The position numbers and the translations under genes are program-made. Below the pieces are notes generated by a model. The model had not been told where the DNA came from, did not search any database, and was given only the letters and a program-made list of their open reading frames with translations. From the NCBI RefSeq assembly GCF_019426345.1, contig NZ_JAHLLW010000017.1:32788-96787 (forward strand): a stretch of 64,000 nucleotides of DNA, in the 5' to 3' direction. Within the stretch, counting starts at the first letter, position 1, and each line of letters begins with the position of its first letter. Of this stretch, positions 17,221 to 26,740 are shown in pieces. The stretch comes from Marinomonas lutimaris. Its GTDB lineage: Bacteria; Pseudomonadota; Gammaproteobacteria; Pseudomonadales; Marinomonadaceae.

Positions 17221-18669
17221 TCAGCTTATTTGTTGTTGGCAAAGTTTACCGAGCTCTTTTAGTGCGGCGTCGGTTTTATTATCCCAATTTAGTGCGTAAT
17301 TTAGACGAAAATGATGGCTAAATTGTGCTGTTAAGCTGAAGGCTAAGCCCGGTAGTAAGCCAATGCTAATCTCTAACGCTTGAGCATGAAGTGTCATCGC
17401 GTTTACCGTGTCTGGTAAAGTGACCCATAATAAAAATCCACCCTTTGGCGTAGAGGTTTGAGTACCTGCAGGAAAGTGATCCTGAATGAGCGCCTGACAG
17501 CGAGCTAAGTTGTCTTGATAAGATTGTCGGGTTTTTCGTAAATGACGATCATACGCGCCGTTTTCTAGAAAATTGGCGATAGCTGTTTGCGTTAATGTGG
17601 GAATCGCCAGGGATTGAACATAAGCGTAATGTTCAATCTGAGTTTGAAAAGGGCCACCAACAATCCAACCAATGCGAAACCCAGGCGCAATACTTTTGGA
17701 AAAAGAGCTACAGTAAATAACGGTGTTATGTTTGTCGTCTGCTTTTAGAGACCTTTCTCGCTTGTCTTTATAACTCAACTCTCCGTATACATCGTCTTCA
17801 ATCAGAGTGAAACCGTATTGAACGGATTGATTAATAATACGTTGCCTTGCTTGGTGGTTGAGTGTGGCACCAATTGGGTTTTGATTATTAGGTGTCACCA
17901 CGCACGCCTTTATACTCCATTCTTTGGCGGCGTTTTCTAGAATATCTAAGTCTATGCCTGTTCCCGCAGAACATGGAATTTCAACTGCCTTTAAGTTCAA
18001 CACTTCAATGATTTGTAATACACCATGATAAGCAGGGCTTTCGATGGCGATAGTATCGCCAGCTTTTGCAACCGCTTGTAATGAAAGCATCAAGGCGTTT
18101 TGACAACCCAGAGTAATGGTTATGTCGTCGGGTTGTAATTGGCAGCCGCTATCGAGCATGCGGATGGCAATCTGTCGGCGCAAGCTAAGTGATCCTGGCG
18201 TGAACTCATAAGCTGCGCATATTTCAGGTTCTAAGCGCATCAGGCGGCCTACAGAGCGCTGTAACTGTCTTATTGGTAAGAACTGGCTTTTGGGTATGGC
18301 CGCGCCAAACTGAATGATATTGCCGTCCTGCGAAGCGTGCAGTAAGCGTCGCAGGAGCGCATGTATGGTGCCATCATTCTTAGTCGGTTCAATTTTTGCA
18401 GGCTCTTTAGGCTGTAATTGGTTTTCTTGAACGAAATAGCCTTTCTGAGGACGTGCTTTTATGACTCCTCGATCTTCTAGCAAACTGTAAGCTTGTAGTA
18501 CGGTGGCGACACTGACTTCCATTTGTTTGCTGGATTTACGAACTGATGGGATCTTTGCGCCTGGTAAGAAAATACCTTCATGAACTTGGTGTTCAATTTG
18601 GTTGGCGATTTTTTCGTATAAGGGGCAATCCATAAAGTGCAGGTCGCATTCAAAATGAGAGGTACTCAA
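17221..18669 (-). CDS. MocR-type GntR regulator with aminotransferase domain
   Basis: A 482-residue fusion of an N-terminal GntR winged HTH (residues about 15-80, with PSVRKSSKQMEVSVATVLQAYSLLEDRGVI) to a class I aminotransferase fold. The PLP lysine is K325 in SSFSKSIAPGFRIGW; VVTPNNQNPIG and EDDVYGEL carry the other cofactor contacts. MocR proteins use PLP and amino compounds as effectors, for example PdxR and GabR. The neighbours do not reveal a target. It is divergent from the chemoreceptor gene at 18889. Confidence 0.9.
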   Translation of the reverse strand: MSTSHFECDLHFMDCPLYEKIANQIEHQVHEGIFLPGAKIPSVRKSSKQMEVSVATVLQAYSLLEDRGVIKARPQKGYFVQENQLQPKEPAKIEPTKNDGTIHALLRRLLHASQDGNIIQFGAAIPKSQFLPIRQLQRSVGRLMRLEPEICAAYEFTPGSLSLRRQIAIRMLDSGCQLQPDDITITLGCQNALMLSLQAVAKAGDTIAIESPAYHGVLQIIEVLNLKAVEIPCSAGTGIDLDILENAAKEWSIKACVVTPNNQNPIGATLNHQARQRIINQSVQYGFTLIEDDVYGELSYKDKRERSLKADDKHNTVIYCSSFSKSIAPGFRIGWIVGGPFQTQIEHYAYVQSLAIPTLTQTAIANFLENGAYDRHLRKTRQSYQDNLARCQALIQDHFPAGTQTSTPKGGFLLWVTLPDTVNAMTLHAQALEISIGLLPGLAFSLTAQFSHHFRLNYALNWDNKTDAALKELGKLCQQQIS

Positions 18670-18888
18670 TCTACCAGATTGGCGGATTGAAAGAAATCTA
18701 TGCTGTTTAGATGGTGTTAGAGATCAGCATGCTAAGTAGCATTTTTTGCCGCTCTGGAATGGACACTAATTGTAAACAAAGTGTTATGGTATTCCTGTAT
18801 ATTTGGTCAGATTTCCGTAAACTCGAATGTCTTGCCTTAAGATAGGCAAATAAAAAATTTAGTGCAGATTTTAATTTAGAGGTCGATT

Positions 18889-20865
18889 ATGTCGTTGTCC
18901 GTTATTCAAAGGATTTTATTTGGCTTTGGTATTTTACTGCTGCTTTTGTTGATGATTGCTGCATCTGGATTTGTTGGCATCAACAAAATTGAAGATAGAT
19001 TAAATGTAGTGACAGGGAAAGTGGCAGATATCTCATCTACCAGTAACGCACTTAAAGAAGATGTGAGCTTAGCCAACGCTGCGGTTTTACAGTACTTACT
19101 TAGTAAAACCCCCGATTCGTTAGAAGATTTATCCGCACGTTTTTTGAAGCATAAACAGGAATTTAGTGAAGTGTCTGAGCAGTTGTCTGCGCAACTTCAG
19201 GACCTTCCTGTGATGAATCAAACTTTAGAAAGCATCAATGTAGAAGTTGCCAAATTTTTTGGTTACACCGATGTGGCTTTTTCTAACCATAAAACGATGC
19301 TGCAACTGCAGGCTGTGGTGCCAGATGAGAAACTTGATCTAAAAGATGCCATTAATTTTGCAGCTGAAGACTTGGGCATACTAGTGACGGATGGCGATAC
19401 CTCTGAAATTCAATTTGCTGCTTCTTATATGCACAGTCAAATAGAAAGTCTTCAAGTATCCATTAATGATTATTTTGATGTACGTAGCCTAGATAAAATG
19501 CAGGAATTGCGCGAGGGCATGGCATCTATAATTTCTAGTCTAAAAGACAAACAATCTTATTTAAATGATGACAATATCAATGATTTAGTGAGTGAAATAG
19601 AAATCAGTGTGATATCTGACGATGGTGTGGTGGCGAAATTTTACGAGAATGCTCGTCTGGTGCAAGAATCTGAAGTACTTGCGAAACAGCTGTCAGATAG
19701 CATGGAGTTGGTTAATGCGTCTGTGCAACAGTTATTGTCTGAAGCAACTTTGATGGGTGCTAGTGCTAAAGCAGAAGCGACGAATGCAGCGTCATTATCT
19801 ACCCTTATTATTGAAGTAGTGTTGGTGATATCTATAGTCATTGCTGTGCTGGTGACTTTATGGGTGAGTAGAAGTATTCGCCTTCCATTGAAAGAAGTGA
19901 TGACAGTATTAGGCGAGATTTCGGATGGGGATTTTACTCAGCGCAGTAAAGTGAAAACCAAAGATGAGTTTGGTGAGTTATCCGCTTGGGTAAATGGGTT
20001 GGTGGCGAAGTTACAGAAGGTCATGTCTGAAATTGATCAGGCGTCTAATGAAGTGGCTGAGTCTGCGGGCAGTAATGTTCGTTTAGCGAGTGATTCTAAA
20101 CGCTTGATGGGTGCACAGAATGAAAGAACCACAGAAGTGGCTTCGTCCATGTCAGAAATGGTATCTACGGTAGATCAGGTGGCAAAAAGCTCAGAAATTA
20201 TTTTGCATCAGATTCAATCGGTTGATCAAAGAGCTAATAAAAACCGCGAACAAATGGATACCAACATTCATAAGATCGAACATCTTCTCGATCAAATAGA
20301 AGAGTCGACTTCGGTTGTGAATGAACTGGATGAGCATTCGAAGAGTATAGATCGTATTTTGGAGGTGATCCAAGGTATTGCGGAGCAGACGAACTTATTG
20401 GCATTGAACGCGGCGATAGAAGCGGCTCGTGCTGGAGAGCAAGGTCGAGGCTTTGCCGTGGTAGCAGATGAGGTTCGTACTTTGGCGACTCGAACGCACA
20501 GCTCCACTGAAGAGATTCAGCACGTTATCGCACAATTACAGCAAGGCGTGACAAAAACCGTTGCTAGTATGGAGGATAGTCGTAAAAGCGCAACTTCTAG
20601 TGTTGAGGAAGCCCGCACAGTCGGATTATCACTGGTTGAATTGCAAAGCAGTATGGCTGAGATTCGAGACTTGAGTATGCAAATTGCCACCGCCGCCGAA
20701 GAGCAATCTGCCGTGGCACAAGAAATAAAACAAAATGTATTAGAAATATCTGAGATGTCTGAACAAGCAGCATTGGGGTCTGATCAGAGCGAGAAAGACA
20801 GCGAAGGATTGTCTAAACTGGCATCTCATCAGAAGCAACTACTTAGTCAATTTAAGATTGTTTGA
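18889..20865 (+). CDS. Methyl-accepting chemotaxis protein
   Basis: A 658-residue transmembrane chemoreceptor that signals through CheA/CheW. TM1 is at about residues 8-30 (a leucine-rich stretch [18 protein letters not shown]), followed by a helical periplasmic sensor of about 270 residues, TM2 at about 302-325, a HAMP domain ([20 protein letters not shown]) and a coiled-coil signalling domain with the conserved hairpin tip ([35 protein letters not shown]). The sensor domain is not a recognisable Cache type, so the ligand is unknown. It stands alone between a divergent MocR gene and a peroxiredoxin gene. Confidence 0.93.
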   Translation: MSLSVIQRILFGFGILLLLLLMIAASGFVGINKIEDRLNVVTGKVADISSTSNALKEDVSLANAAVLQYLLSKTPDSLEDLSARFLKHKQEFSEVSEQLSAQLQDLPVMNQTLESINVEVAKFFGYTDVAFSNHKTMLQLQAVVPDEKLDLKDAINFAAEDLGILVTDGDTSEIQFAASYMHSQIESLQVSINDYFDVRSLDKMQELREGMASIISSLKDKQSYLNDDNINDLVSEIEISVISDDGVVAKFYENARLVQESEVLAKQLSDSMELVNASVQQLLSEATLMGASAKAEATNAASLSTLIIEVVLVISIVIAVLVTLWVSRSIRLPLKEVMTVLGEISDGDFTQRSKVKTKDEFGELSAWVNGLVAKLQKVMSEIDQASNEVAESAGSNVRLASDSKRLMGAQNERTTEVASSMSEMVSTVDQVAKSSEIILHQIQSVDQRANKNREQMDTNIHKIEHLLDQIEESTSVVNELDEHSKSIDRILEVIQGIAEQTNLLALNAAIEAARAGEQGRGFAVVADEVRTLATRTHSSTEEIQHVIAQLQQGVTKTVASMEDSRKSATSSVEEARTVGLSLVELQSSMAEIRDLSMQIATAAEEQSAVAQEIKQNVLEISEMSEQAALGSDQSEKDSEGLSKLASHQKQLLSQFKIV

Positions 20866-20927
20866 TGGTTTTTCTAAGATAGGTTGCGTTAATATTGGGG
20901 TAACTTAATTCTCTGGAGATAAAGTTC

Positions 20928-21407
20928 ATGTCGATTCTTATGGGTGATATGTTACCTCATGGTGCGTTTCAGGTGATGGGAGAAGAGGGTCCAGAGACAG
21001 TAGATGTCACTGAATTCTTCTCTGGCAAAACTGTGTTGATGTTTGCCGTACCGGGTGCTTTCACTCCAACTTGTAGTGCTAGCCACTTACCTGGCTTTGT
21101 TGTGCACTTTGATGCTTTAAAAGAAAAAGGGATAGACGACATTGTTTGTCTTTCTGTGAATGACGTTTTTGTTATGAATGCTTGGGGTAAGGCAAATAAC
21201 GCTGAAAACCTGATAATGGCCGCTGATGGTCTGGCTGAGTTTACTTGCTCTATGGGATTAGAGCTGGATATTTCCGCCGCTAAAATGGGCATTCGTAGCC
21301 GTCGATATGCCATGTTAGTGACCAATGGCATTGTTCAGCAGTTATGGTTGGATGAGCCTGGTGAATACAAAGTGAGTTCAGCTGAATATGTTTTGTCTCA
21401 GCTATAA
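20928..21407 (+). CDS. Peroxiredoxin, Prx5 type
   Basis: A 159-residue thiol peroxidase of the AhpC/TSA superfamily, Prx5 group. The active site PGAFTPTCSASHLPG holds the peroxidatic cysteine C49. The protein should reduce hydrogen peroxide and organic peroxides with glutaredoxin or thioredoxin. Other cysteines at positions near 75 and 105 could act in resolution. Length and order of motifs, including the downstream VNDVFVMNAWG, are typical. GGAG precedes the ATG. It is monocistronic with a strong terminator. Confidence 0.92.
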   Translation: MSILMGDMLPHGAFQVMGEEGPETVDVTEFFSGKTVLMFAVPGAFTPTCSASHLPGFVVHFDALKEKGIDDIVCLSVNDVFVMNAWGKANNAENLIMAADGLAEFTCSMGLELDISAAKMGIRSRRYAMLVTNGIVQQLWLDEPGEYKVSSAEYVLSQL

Positions 21408-21438
21408 GCTTTTTGTTTAGCCTTATTAGTCAGGCAAA

Positions 21439-21467
21439 AAAAACGACGCACCGAGCGTCGTTTTTTT
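21439..21467. terminator. Bidirectional terminator between prx and dctM
   Basis: AAAAACGACGC (21439-21449) pairs with GCGTCGTTTTT (21455-21465) around a 5-nt loop, with A and T tracts on both sides; it serves both convergent genes. Confidence 0.93.
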
Positions 21468-21499
21468 ATATCTCATCTTTATGCTTCGTTCATTATTGG

Positions 21500-22768
21500 C
21501 TAATAACCAAATAAAGTTGGTAAGAAGGTTACCGTACTTGGCACAAAGGTAATCAAGATTAGTACTGCCAGCTCAACTAAGAAGAGTGGCATGATTTGTC
21601 TTGATATAGCTGCAATACCTACGTTAGCAATCGAGTTAGACACGAATAAACAAATTCCCATTGGTGGTGTGACAAGGCCGATCATCAGGTTGAAAATCAC
21701 CACAATACCAAAATGTACTGGATCGATACCAAGACTCATCGCAATAGGATGCAGAATCGGTAGCAATATTAGCATCGCTGCGATCCCTTCCAGGAATAGA
21801 CCGACAATCAGTAAAATTACGTTGACTAGGATTAGGAACATCCAAGGACTAGATACTTGCTCTAGTACCATTTGGCTAACCGTTTGCGGCACTCTTGAGA
21901 AAGTTAACAACCAGTTCGCTGCAGCAACAACGCCAATCACGATTAGGATCACAGACGAGTCACGCATGGCTCGAATGAAAATGCGTGGCAAACTCGATAC
22001 TTTCAGGCTTTTCAGGATGAATATACCTGCCAATAAAGCATAAGCAGCAGCAAAGGCAGCAGCTTCCGTTGGTGTCACAATACCGGTAAGGATTGAGCCC
22101 ACAATGAAAATTGGCATGAATAGCGGAATCCAAGCTTCAACGAAGGCTTTCCAGCGCTCTTTCATGGACAGTTTTGCTTTTAAAGGCGCGTAATGACCCG
22201 CAAAAAAGTAAACATAGATAGATAAACCAATAGCTAGAAATAGTCCAGGTGTTACGCCCGCAAGAAAGAGTGCAGGGACAGAAACACCGGTAGTGATCAA
22301 AGCATAAATAATCACTGGAATACTTGGCGGAATCATCGGCCCGATAACAGACGATGCGGCGGTTAATGCCGCAGCAAAAGAGCGCGGATAACCTTCTTTT
22401 TCCATCGTCGGAATAAAAACACGTCCAAGTGCCGAGGTATCGGCAACAGCTGAACCAGATAATCCGGCAAAAATGACAGATGCCCAGATGTTTACATGGG
22501 CAAGGCCTGCTTTCATATGACCAACTAAAGCGTTAGCAAAGTTGATAATTCGGCCTGTAATACCACTTTCATTCATTAGCTCGCCAGCCAGAACAAAAAG
22601 TGGAATCGCTAAAATAGAAAAAGAGTCTAAGCCGCTGAAAATACGTTGGGCGACGAGACTGACATTAAAAGGTAATGTGTAAACATGACCTACAACGCCT
22701 AGTAAAATGGCGAACGCAATAGGGCTGCCAATAATCAAAAGAACAATAAGAATCCCAAGACCTAGCAT
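21500..22768 (-). CDS. dctM: TRAP transporter large permease (DctM)
   Basis: A 422-residue inner-membrane protein of the DctM/DedA-TRAP family, the sodium-coupled transport channel of a TRAP system. About 12 hydrophobic segments are visible and typical stretches occur: GSPIAFAILLGVVG, FVLAGELMNESGIT, GSAVADTSALG, IPPSIPVIIY and TPPMGICLFV. The ATG at 22768 has AGGA eight bases upstream; a start 25 codons earlier lies inside dctQ and is rejected. It follows dctQ by 2 bp, so the three genes dctP-dctQ-dctM form an operon. Confidence 0.93.
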   Translation of the reverse strand: MLGLGILIVLLIIGSPIAFAILLGVVGHVYTLPFNVSLVAQRIFSGLDSFSILAIPLFVLAGELMNESGITGRIINFANALVGHMKAGLAHVNIWASVIFAGLSGSAVADTSALGRVFIPTMEKEGYPRSFAAALTAASSVIGPMIPPSIPVIIYALITTGVSVPALFLAGVTPGLFLAIGLSIYVYFFAGHYAPLKAKLSMKERWKAFVEAWIPLFMPIFIVGSILTGIVTPTEAAAFAAAYALLAGIFILKSLKVSSLPRIFIRAMRDSSVILIVIGVVAAANWLLTFSRVPQTVSQMVLEQVSSPWMFLILVNVILLIVGLFLEGIAAMLILLPILHPIAMSLGIDPVHFGIVVIFNLMIGLVTPPMGICLFVSNSIANVGIAAISRQIMPLFLVELAVLILITFVPSTVTFLPTLFGY

Positions 22769-22770
22769 GA

Positions 22771-23244
22771 TTACTGTCCTTTCTCTAACGTTGTTGATTG
22801 AAAATAGTCGATTAGACGAATGAGTGCGGCAATAGTTAGACACACGCCACCAATAACCATGGCGACTTGAAAATAATACATCTGAATGCCTGTGCCAGGA
22901 GCTTGTATTGCACCTCGCTTCATCATGAAAATGTAGCCGGAATAGGTCAGTACGCAGCCGCTTACTAGTGCGATAACGTCAGATATAAAATGTAGAGCAT
23001 GACGAATTTTGGCTGAGACCAAGTCTTCTAAAAAAGTAAAACGAATGTGAATGCCTTCTAAATAACACAATGCCATCCCAAACATAGTGCCGTAGATCAT
23101 GGCGTATTTTGCGACTTCCTCGCTCCATTGGATCGGTGAGTTAAATAAGTAGCGACTCAAGCTACTAACTAAAACAACGCCAAAGATAACGAATAGGGAT
23201 GTACCAGTTAAAATTGCGAGAGTATTTTTATAGAGGCGCTTCAT
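22771..23244 (-). CDS. dctQ: TRAP transporter small permease (DctQ)
   Basis: A 157-residue membrane protein with four hydrophobic helices (about residues 9-30, 44-62, 82-105 and 124-145), the size and layout of DctQ. It carries the family segment SPIQWSEEVAKYAMIYGTMFG. DctQ pairs with DctM to form the permease. The start at 23244 (MKRLYKNT) follows GGAAAG; an upstream alternative start would overlap the dctP-dctQ spacer without a ribosome site. Confidence 0.88.
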   Translation of the reverse strand: MKRLYKNTLAILTGTSLFVIFGVVLVSSLSRYLFNSPIQWSEEVAKYAMIYGTMFGMALCYLEGIHIRFTFLEDLVSAKIRHALHFISDVIALVSGCVLTYSGYIFMMKRGAIQAPGTGIQMYYFQVAMVIGGVCLTIAALIRLIDYFQSTTLEKGQ

Positions 23245-23328
23245 GGTGAGCTTTCCGGGTTGTGACAAAGGAAAAGTAACCGAAAACCATAAGCAAAGTT
23301 TTCGGTTACCTGATTTCAAATACTGAAC

Positions 23329-24342
23329 TTATTGCGAATTGCTAACGACTTTTACAGACATTTGAGCACGTTCGATCCACTCTGGTTGCACTTCACCTTT
23401 CAACCAGTTTATAACAGCTGGTTGCGCAATATCGCGGAACTTAGCTAGTTGAGCAGGTGTTGGCGTGGTGATTTGCATGCCGTTTGCTGCAAGAGACTTT
23501 AAGCCTTTAGCAGAGTTAAATTGCTGTACTGCACGACCTAAGGTTCCTGCTACTTTAGCTGCGCGGTCAATAATAGCGCGGTCTTCATCGCTCAATGATT
23601 GATAAAGATCTTCGTTGATTAGCAAGAAATCTGTGCCGTAAACGTGACCGTCTAGTGTTAGGTATTTTTGGAACTCATAGAATTTGTTCGCTTCAATAAC
23701 ACTAACAGGGTTTTCTTGTCCGTCAACCACGCCAGTTGTTAATGCAGATGGCACTTCAGGCCATGCGATTGGTGTAGGTTCTGCGCCCATCGCTTTTACC
23801 ATTTCTACGTACAGAGGCAATGTTTGAACGCGGATTTTCAAACCATTCAAATCTTTTGGTTCTGCAACAGGACGTTTAGAGTTAGTGAAGTTACGGAAGC
23901 CTGTTTCGCCATAGGCAAGAGTGCGTAGTCCGCTTTCTTTTAAGCAATGCTCAGACAATGCTTTACCGAATTCGCCGTCTAGAACTTCCCAGGCCACAGG
24001 GGCTGATGGGAATAGGTAAGGAATTTCTAGAACCGCTGCTTCTTTACAAACTTTAGCAAAGGCGCCAGATACCATTGTCATGCTCAATGTGCCTTCTTGA
24101 GTAGACTGAACAAGATCCGTTTCGCCGCCAAGCTGGCCAGAAGGGTAAACATTGACTTCAATACGACCACCAGACTCTGCTTCCACTAAGTTTTTGAAAA
24201 CTTCAGTTGCAGCGCCTTTTTTAGAGGTCGTCCAATCTTGAGGATCTACGTGGCCAATAGTCAAAGTTAGGTCTGCTGCGCTAACGCTACTTACTGCCCC
24301 AGCTGCAAGTAAACCAAGTGTGATTTTTTTTGTTAGATTCAT
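23329..24342 (-). CDS. dctP: TRAP transporter substrate-binding protein (DctP)
   Basis: A 337-residue periplasmic solute receptor of the DctP family. A signal peptide (about residues 1-22, ending VSA) precedes the mature domain, which shows family features: QLGGETDLVQSTQEGTLSM, the ligand-carboxylate region LKIRVQTLPLYVEMVKAMGA and PSALTTGVVDGQENP. TRAP receptors bind organic acids. Its position divergent from the lig operon suggests an aromatic or dicarboxylic acid linked to protocatechuate catabolism, but the ligand is not readable from sequence. GGAG precedes the ATG. Confidence 0.93.
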   Translation of the reverse strand: MNLTKKITLGLLAAGAVSSVSAADLTLTIGHVDPQDWTTSKKGAATEVFKNLVEAESGGRIEVNVYPSGQLGGETDLVQSTQEGTLSMTMVSGAFAKVCKEAAVLEIPYLFPSAPVAWEVLDGEFGKALSEHCLKESGLRTLAYGETGFRNFTNSKRPVAEPKDLNGLKIRVQTLPLYVEMVKAMGAEPTPIAWPEVPSALTTGVVDGQENPVSVIEANKFYEFQKYLTLDGHVYGTDFLLINEDLYQSLSDEDRAIIDRAAKVAGTLGRAVQQFNSAKGLKSLAANGMQITTPTPAQLAKFRDIAQPAVINWLKGEVQPEWIERAQMSVKVVSNSQ

Positions 24343-25024
24343 TTTTACGTCTCCAAGCTCGGGATCGTGTGTCCCGGTCGTATTATTTTTGTATTTTCTG
24401 TCTTACTTTGTCGTAAGTCAGGCTGTCCTGTACTCGCAATTCACATTTTTACGCTTTTAAATAATATAGGATCATTCCAAAAATACCCTATATTTTTTCC
24501 TAAAGACCGACAAACACGTAAATGTAGTGTCTTTGCATAATTCTCGATATTCGCTTGTTGGCCTGCTTTGCTAAGCAACACCATCAAAATGTCGTAATTT
24601 TTGCATTTTTAGAAATGAATTTTTTATGACTCTTATATATCGAAAAAGGAATACAAAAACATTTTTTGTCTGCATGTTTTTTATAAAGTCTATATATATC
24701 AATGTGGTGGCTTTGTTTTTAGTATAGGGCAGGCCTACAAAAAAACGAATTCCACCAGAATAAATATCTGAAATGAGTAGATATGACACCTGTATTTAAA
24801 AACAGCTATCTCAAAATGCAATACCCTTTCGGCCAAATTGAAATAGCCAAATTGTCTACACTTAAAGAATACTCTGAACATATTGGGATTGAATGACTGT
24901 TCAAATAAAAAAGGTAAGGAACATAAAAGTAGACGCCTAATCTTCTATTCCACAGCAATTGCCTTAAATGAAAGCAGTGTCTCAAATAAAAACAACGCCT
25001 TAAATAAGAATAGAGAGTAGTAAC
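24343..25024. promoter_or_regulatory. dctP-ligJ divergent control region
   Basis: A 682-bp AT-rich region without a credible gene, holding the promoters of dctPQM (minus) and ligJ (plus). Visible structures: an 8-bp perfect inverted repeat AATATAGG (24463-24470) / CCTATATT (24487-24494), a short repeat CTTAC (24402-24406) / GTAAG (24413-24417), and three imperfect 18-bp direct repeats at 24961, 24979 and 24997, ending just before the ligJ ribosome site. Short open frames over these repeats are by-products. Its length suggests several regulator sites. Confidence 0.5.
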
Positions 25025-26032
25025 ATGATTATAGATTGCCATGGACATTACACGACGACACCACCTGGTGTTGGTGAATACCGCGATAAGCAAAAAGCTC
25101 AGGTTGCTAAAGACCCTGCTTTTGTTGGTGAAAAAGGTAAAGTCATTGTTTCGGATGACGAAATTCGCGACAGCATTATCAATAATCAACTGCGTTTACA
25201 GCAAGAGCGTGGTACTGACTTAACTATTTTCTCTCCTCGTGCTAGCTGGATGGGACACCATATTGGTAATGAGTACACCAGCCAATATTGGACCGAACAC
25301 CAAAACGATTTGATTCGTCGCGTTTGTGATCTTTTTCCTGAGAACTTTGCTCCTGTTGCACAATTACCACAATCACCAGGTGTTGACCCAGGCAAGTCAG
25401 TTGCTGAGATTGTTCGTACAGTTGAAGAAATGGGCTTTATTGGTATCAACTTGAACCCAGATCCAAGTGGCGGTTATTGGCAAGATAAGTCTTTGGCAGA
25501 TCGTTCTTTTTATCCTATCTATGAAAAAATGTGCGAATACGACATCCCTGCGATGATCCATGTAAGCGCGGCATGTAATGACTGTTTCCACACCACTGGA
25601 TCGCATTATTTAGGCGCAGATACTACTGGTTTCCAGCAATTGATGATGTCCGATGTCTTTAAGGATTTTCCTGAGCTAAAAATCATCATCCCTCATGGTG
25701 GCGGTGCCGTTCCTTATCACTGGGGACGTTTCCGTGGCATGGCACAAGACCAAGGTTTTGATCTTGCTGAACGTGTGTTGAATAACATCTACTTTGATAC
25801 TTGTGTTTATCATCAACGTGGTATCGATCTACTTCTTGATATTATTCCTACTAAGAACATTTTGTTTGCTTCTGAGATGATCGGTGCTGTACGTGGTATT
25901 GACCCAGAAACAGGTCATTATTTTGATGACACGAAACGTTATATCGACAACAACACAGTGCTATCCGCAGAGCAGAAACAAGCTATTTTTGAAGGCAACG
26001 CTCGTCGTGTTTTTTCCAGACTTAAGGCGTAA
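25025..26032 (+). CDS. ligJ: 4-oxalomesaconate hydratase LigJ
   Basis: A 335-residue zinc amidohydrolase-fold enzyme that hydrates 4-oxalomesaconate to 4-carboxy-4-hydroxy-2-oxoadipate, the step before aldol cleavage in protocatechuate 4,5-cleavage. The metal site HGH is at residues 6-8 (IIDCHGHY), with further ligands in AMIHVSA and IIPHGGGAVPYHWGR and the conserved acid in FASEMIGAVRG. Length and motifs match LigJ proteins. It is the first gene of a six-gene operon ligJ-ligK-galD/ligU-ligI-ligA-ligB. Confidence 0.9.
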   Translation: MIIDCHGHYTTTPPGVGEYRDKQKAQVAKDPAFVGEKGKVIVSDDEIRDSIINNQLRLQQERGTDLTIFSPRASWMGHHIGNEYTSQYWTEHQNDLIRRVCDLFPENFAPVAQLPQSPGVDPGKSVAEIVRTVEEMGFIGINLNPDPSGGYWQDKSLADRSFYPIYEKMCEYDIPAMIHVSAACNDCFHTTGSHYLGADTTGFQQLMMSDVFKDFPELKIIIPHGGGAVPYHWGRFRGMAQDQGFDLAERVLNNIYFDTCVYHQRGIDLLLDIIPTKNILFASEMIGAVRGIDPETGHYFDDTKRYIDNNTVLSAEQKQAIFEGNARRVFSRLKA

Positions 26033-26062
26033 GACTTTCGATTAAAAAGGGATAAAAAAATC

Positions 26063-26740
26063 ATGCGAAACAATGTAGTAGTACAAAATATTGAACGTGC
26101 CGACCAAGCTGTAATCGATGGTTTAGCTGAGTGCGGTGTAGCGACGATTCATGAATCTCAAGGCCGTGTTGGTCTATTGGCGCATTACATGCGTCCAATC
26201 CAGATGGACAAAACCATTGCTGGTTCTGCTGTCACTATTTCTGGCGCCGCTGGTGATAATTGGATGATGCACGTGGCGATTGAACAGTGCAAAGCGGGTG
26301 ACGTGATGGTGTTTGCGCCAACGTCTCCTTCGAATCACGGCTTCTTTGGGGATTTGTTAGCAACATCAGCGCAATCTCGTGGTGTGGTTGGCTTGATTAT
26401 CGAAGGGGGCGTTCGTGATACTCGCGACCTTCGCCAAATGAACTTCCCTGTTTGGTCAAAAGCCGTGTTTGCTGAAGGTACGATTAAAGAAACCGTTGGT
26501 TCAGTGAACGTACCTATGGTTTGCGCTGATGCCTTGGTTAATCCTGGTGATGTGATTGTAGCCGACGATGACGGTGTGGTTGTCGTGCGCCGTGAGAATG
26601 CTGCTGAAGTATTAGAATTGTCTCGTAAACGTATGGCAAACGAAGAAGCAAAACGCGTACGTATGGCGAATGGCGAATTGGGCTTAGACATTTATGAAAT
26701 GCGCCCACGCCTAAAAGAGAAAGGCTTAAAGTATGTCTAA
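26063..26740 (+). CDS. ligK: 4-carboxy-4-hydroxy-2-oxoadipate aldolase LigK
   Basis: A 225-residue RraA-fold class II aldolase that cleaves 4-carboxy-4-hydroxy-2-oxoadipate to pyruvate and oxaloacetate; family members also cleave 4-hydroxy-4-methyl-2-oxoglutarate and decarboxylate oxaloacetate. The catalytic pair R118-D119 lies in [10 protein letters not shown], and the substrate loop GDLLATSA precedes it. The start at 26063 lies 30 bp after ligJ. The last 8 bp overlap the next gene, supporting translational coupling. Confidence 0.92.
   Translation: MRNNVVVQNIERADQAVIDGLAECGVATIHESQGRVGLLAHYMRPIQMDKTIAGSAVTISGAAGDNWMMHVAIEQCKAGDVMVFAPTSPSNHGFFGDLLATSAQSRGVVGLIIEGGVRDTRDLRQMNFPVWSKAVFAEGTIKETVGSVNVPMVCADALVNPGDVIVADDDGVVVVRRENAAEVLELSRKRMANEEAKRVRMANGELGLDIYEMRPRLKEKGLKYV

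Noticed and set aside
24961..25014. Possible CRISPR-like repeat array
   Set aside because: Only three imperfect 18-bp units in direct contact without spacers; no cas genes in the window.
24806..25189. A 127-codon minus-strand open frame rich in Tyr-Leu-Arg repeats, overlapping ligJ
   Set aside because: It is produced by the 18-bp repeats (a multiple of three) and overlaps the ligJ start; no ribosome site and no protein-like composition.
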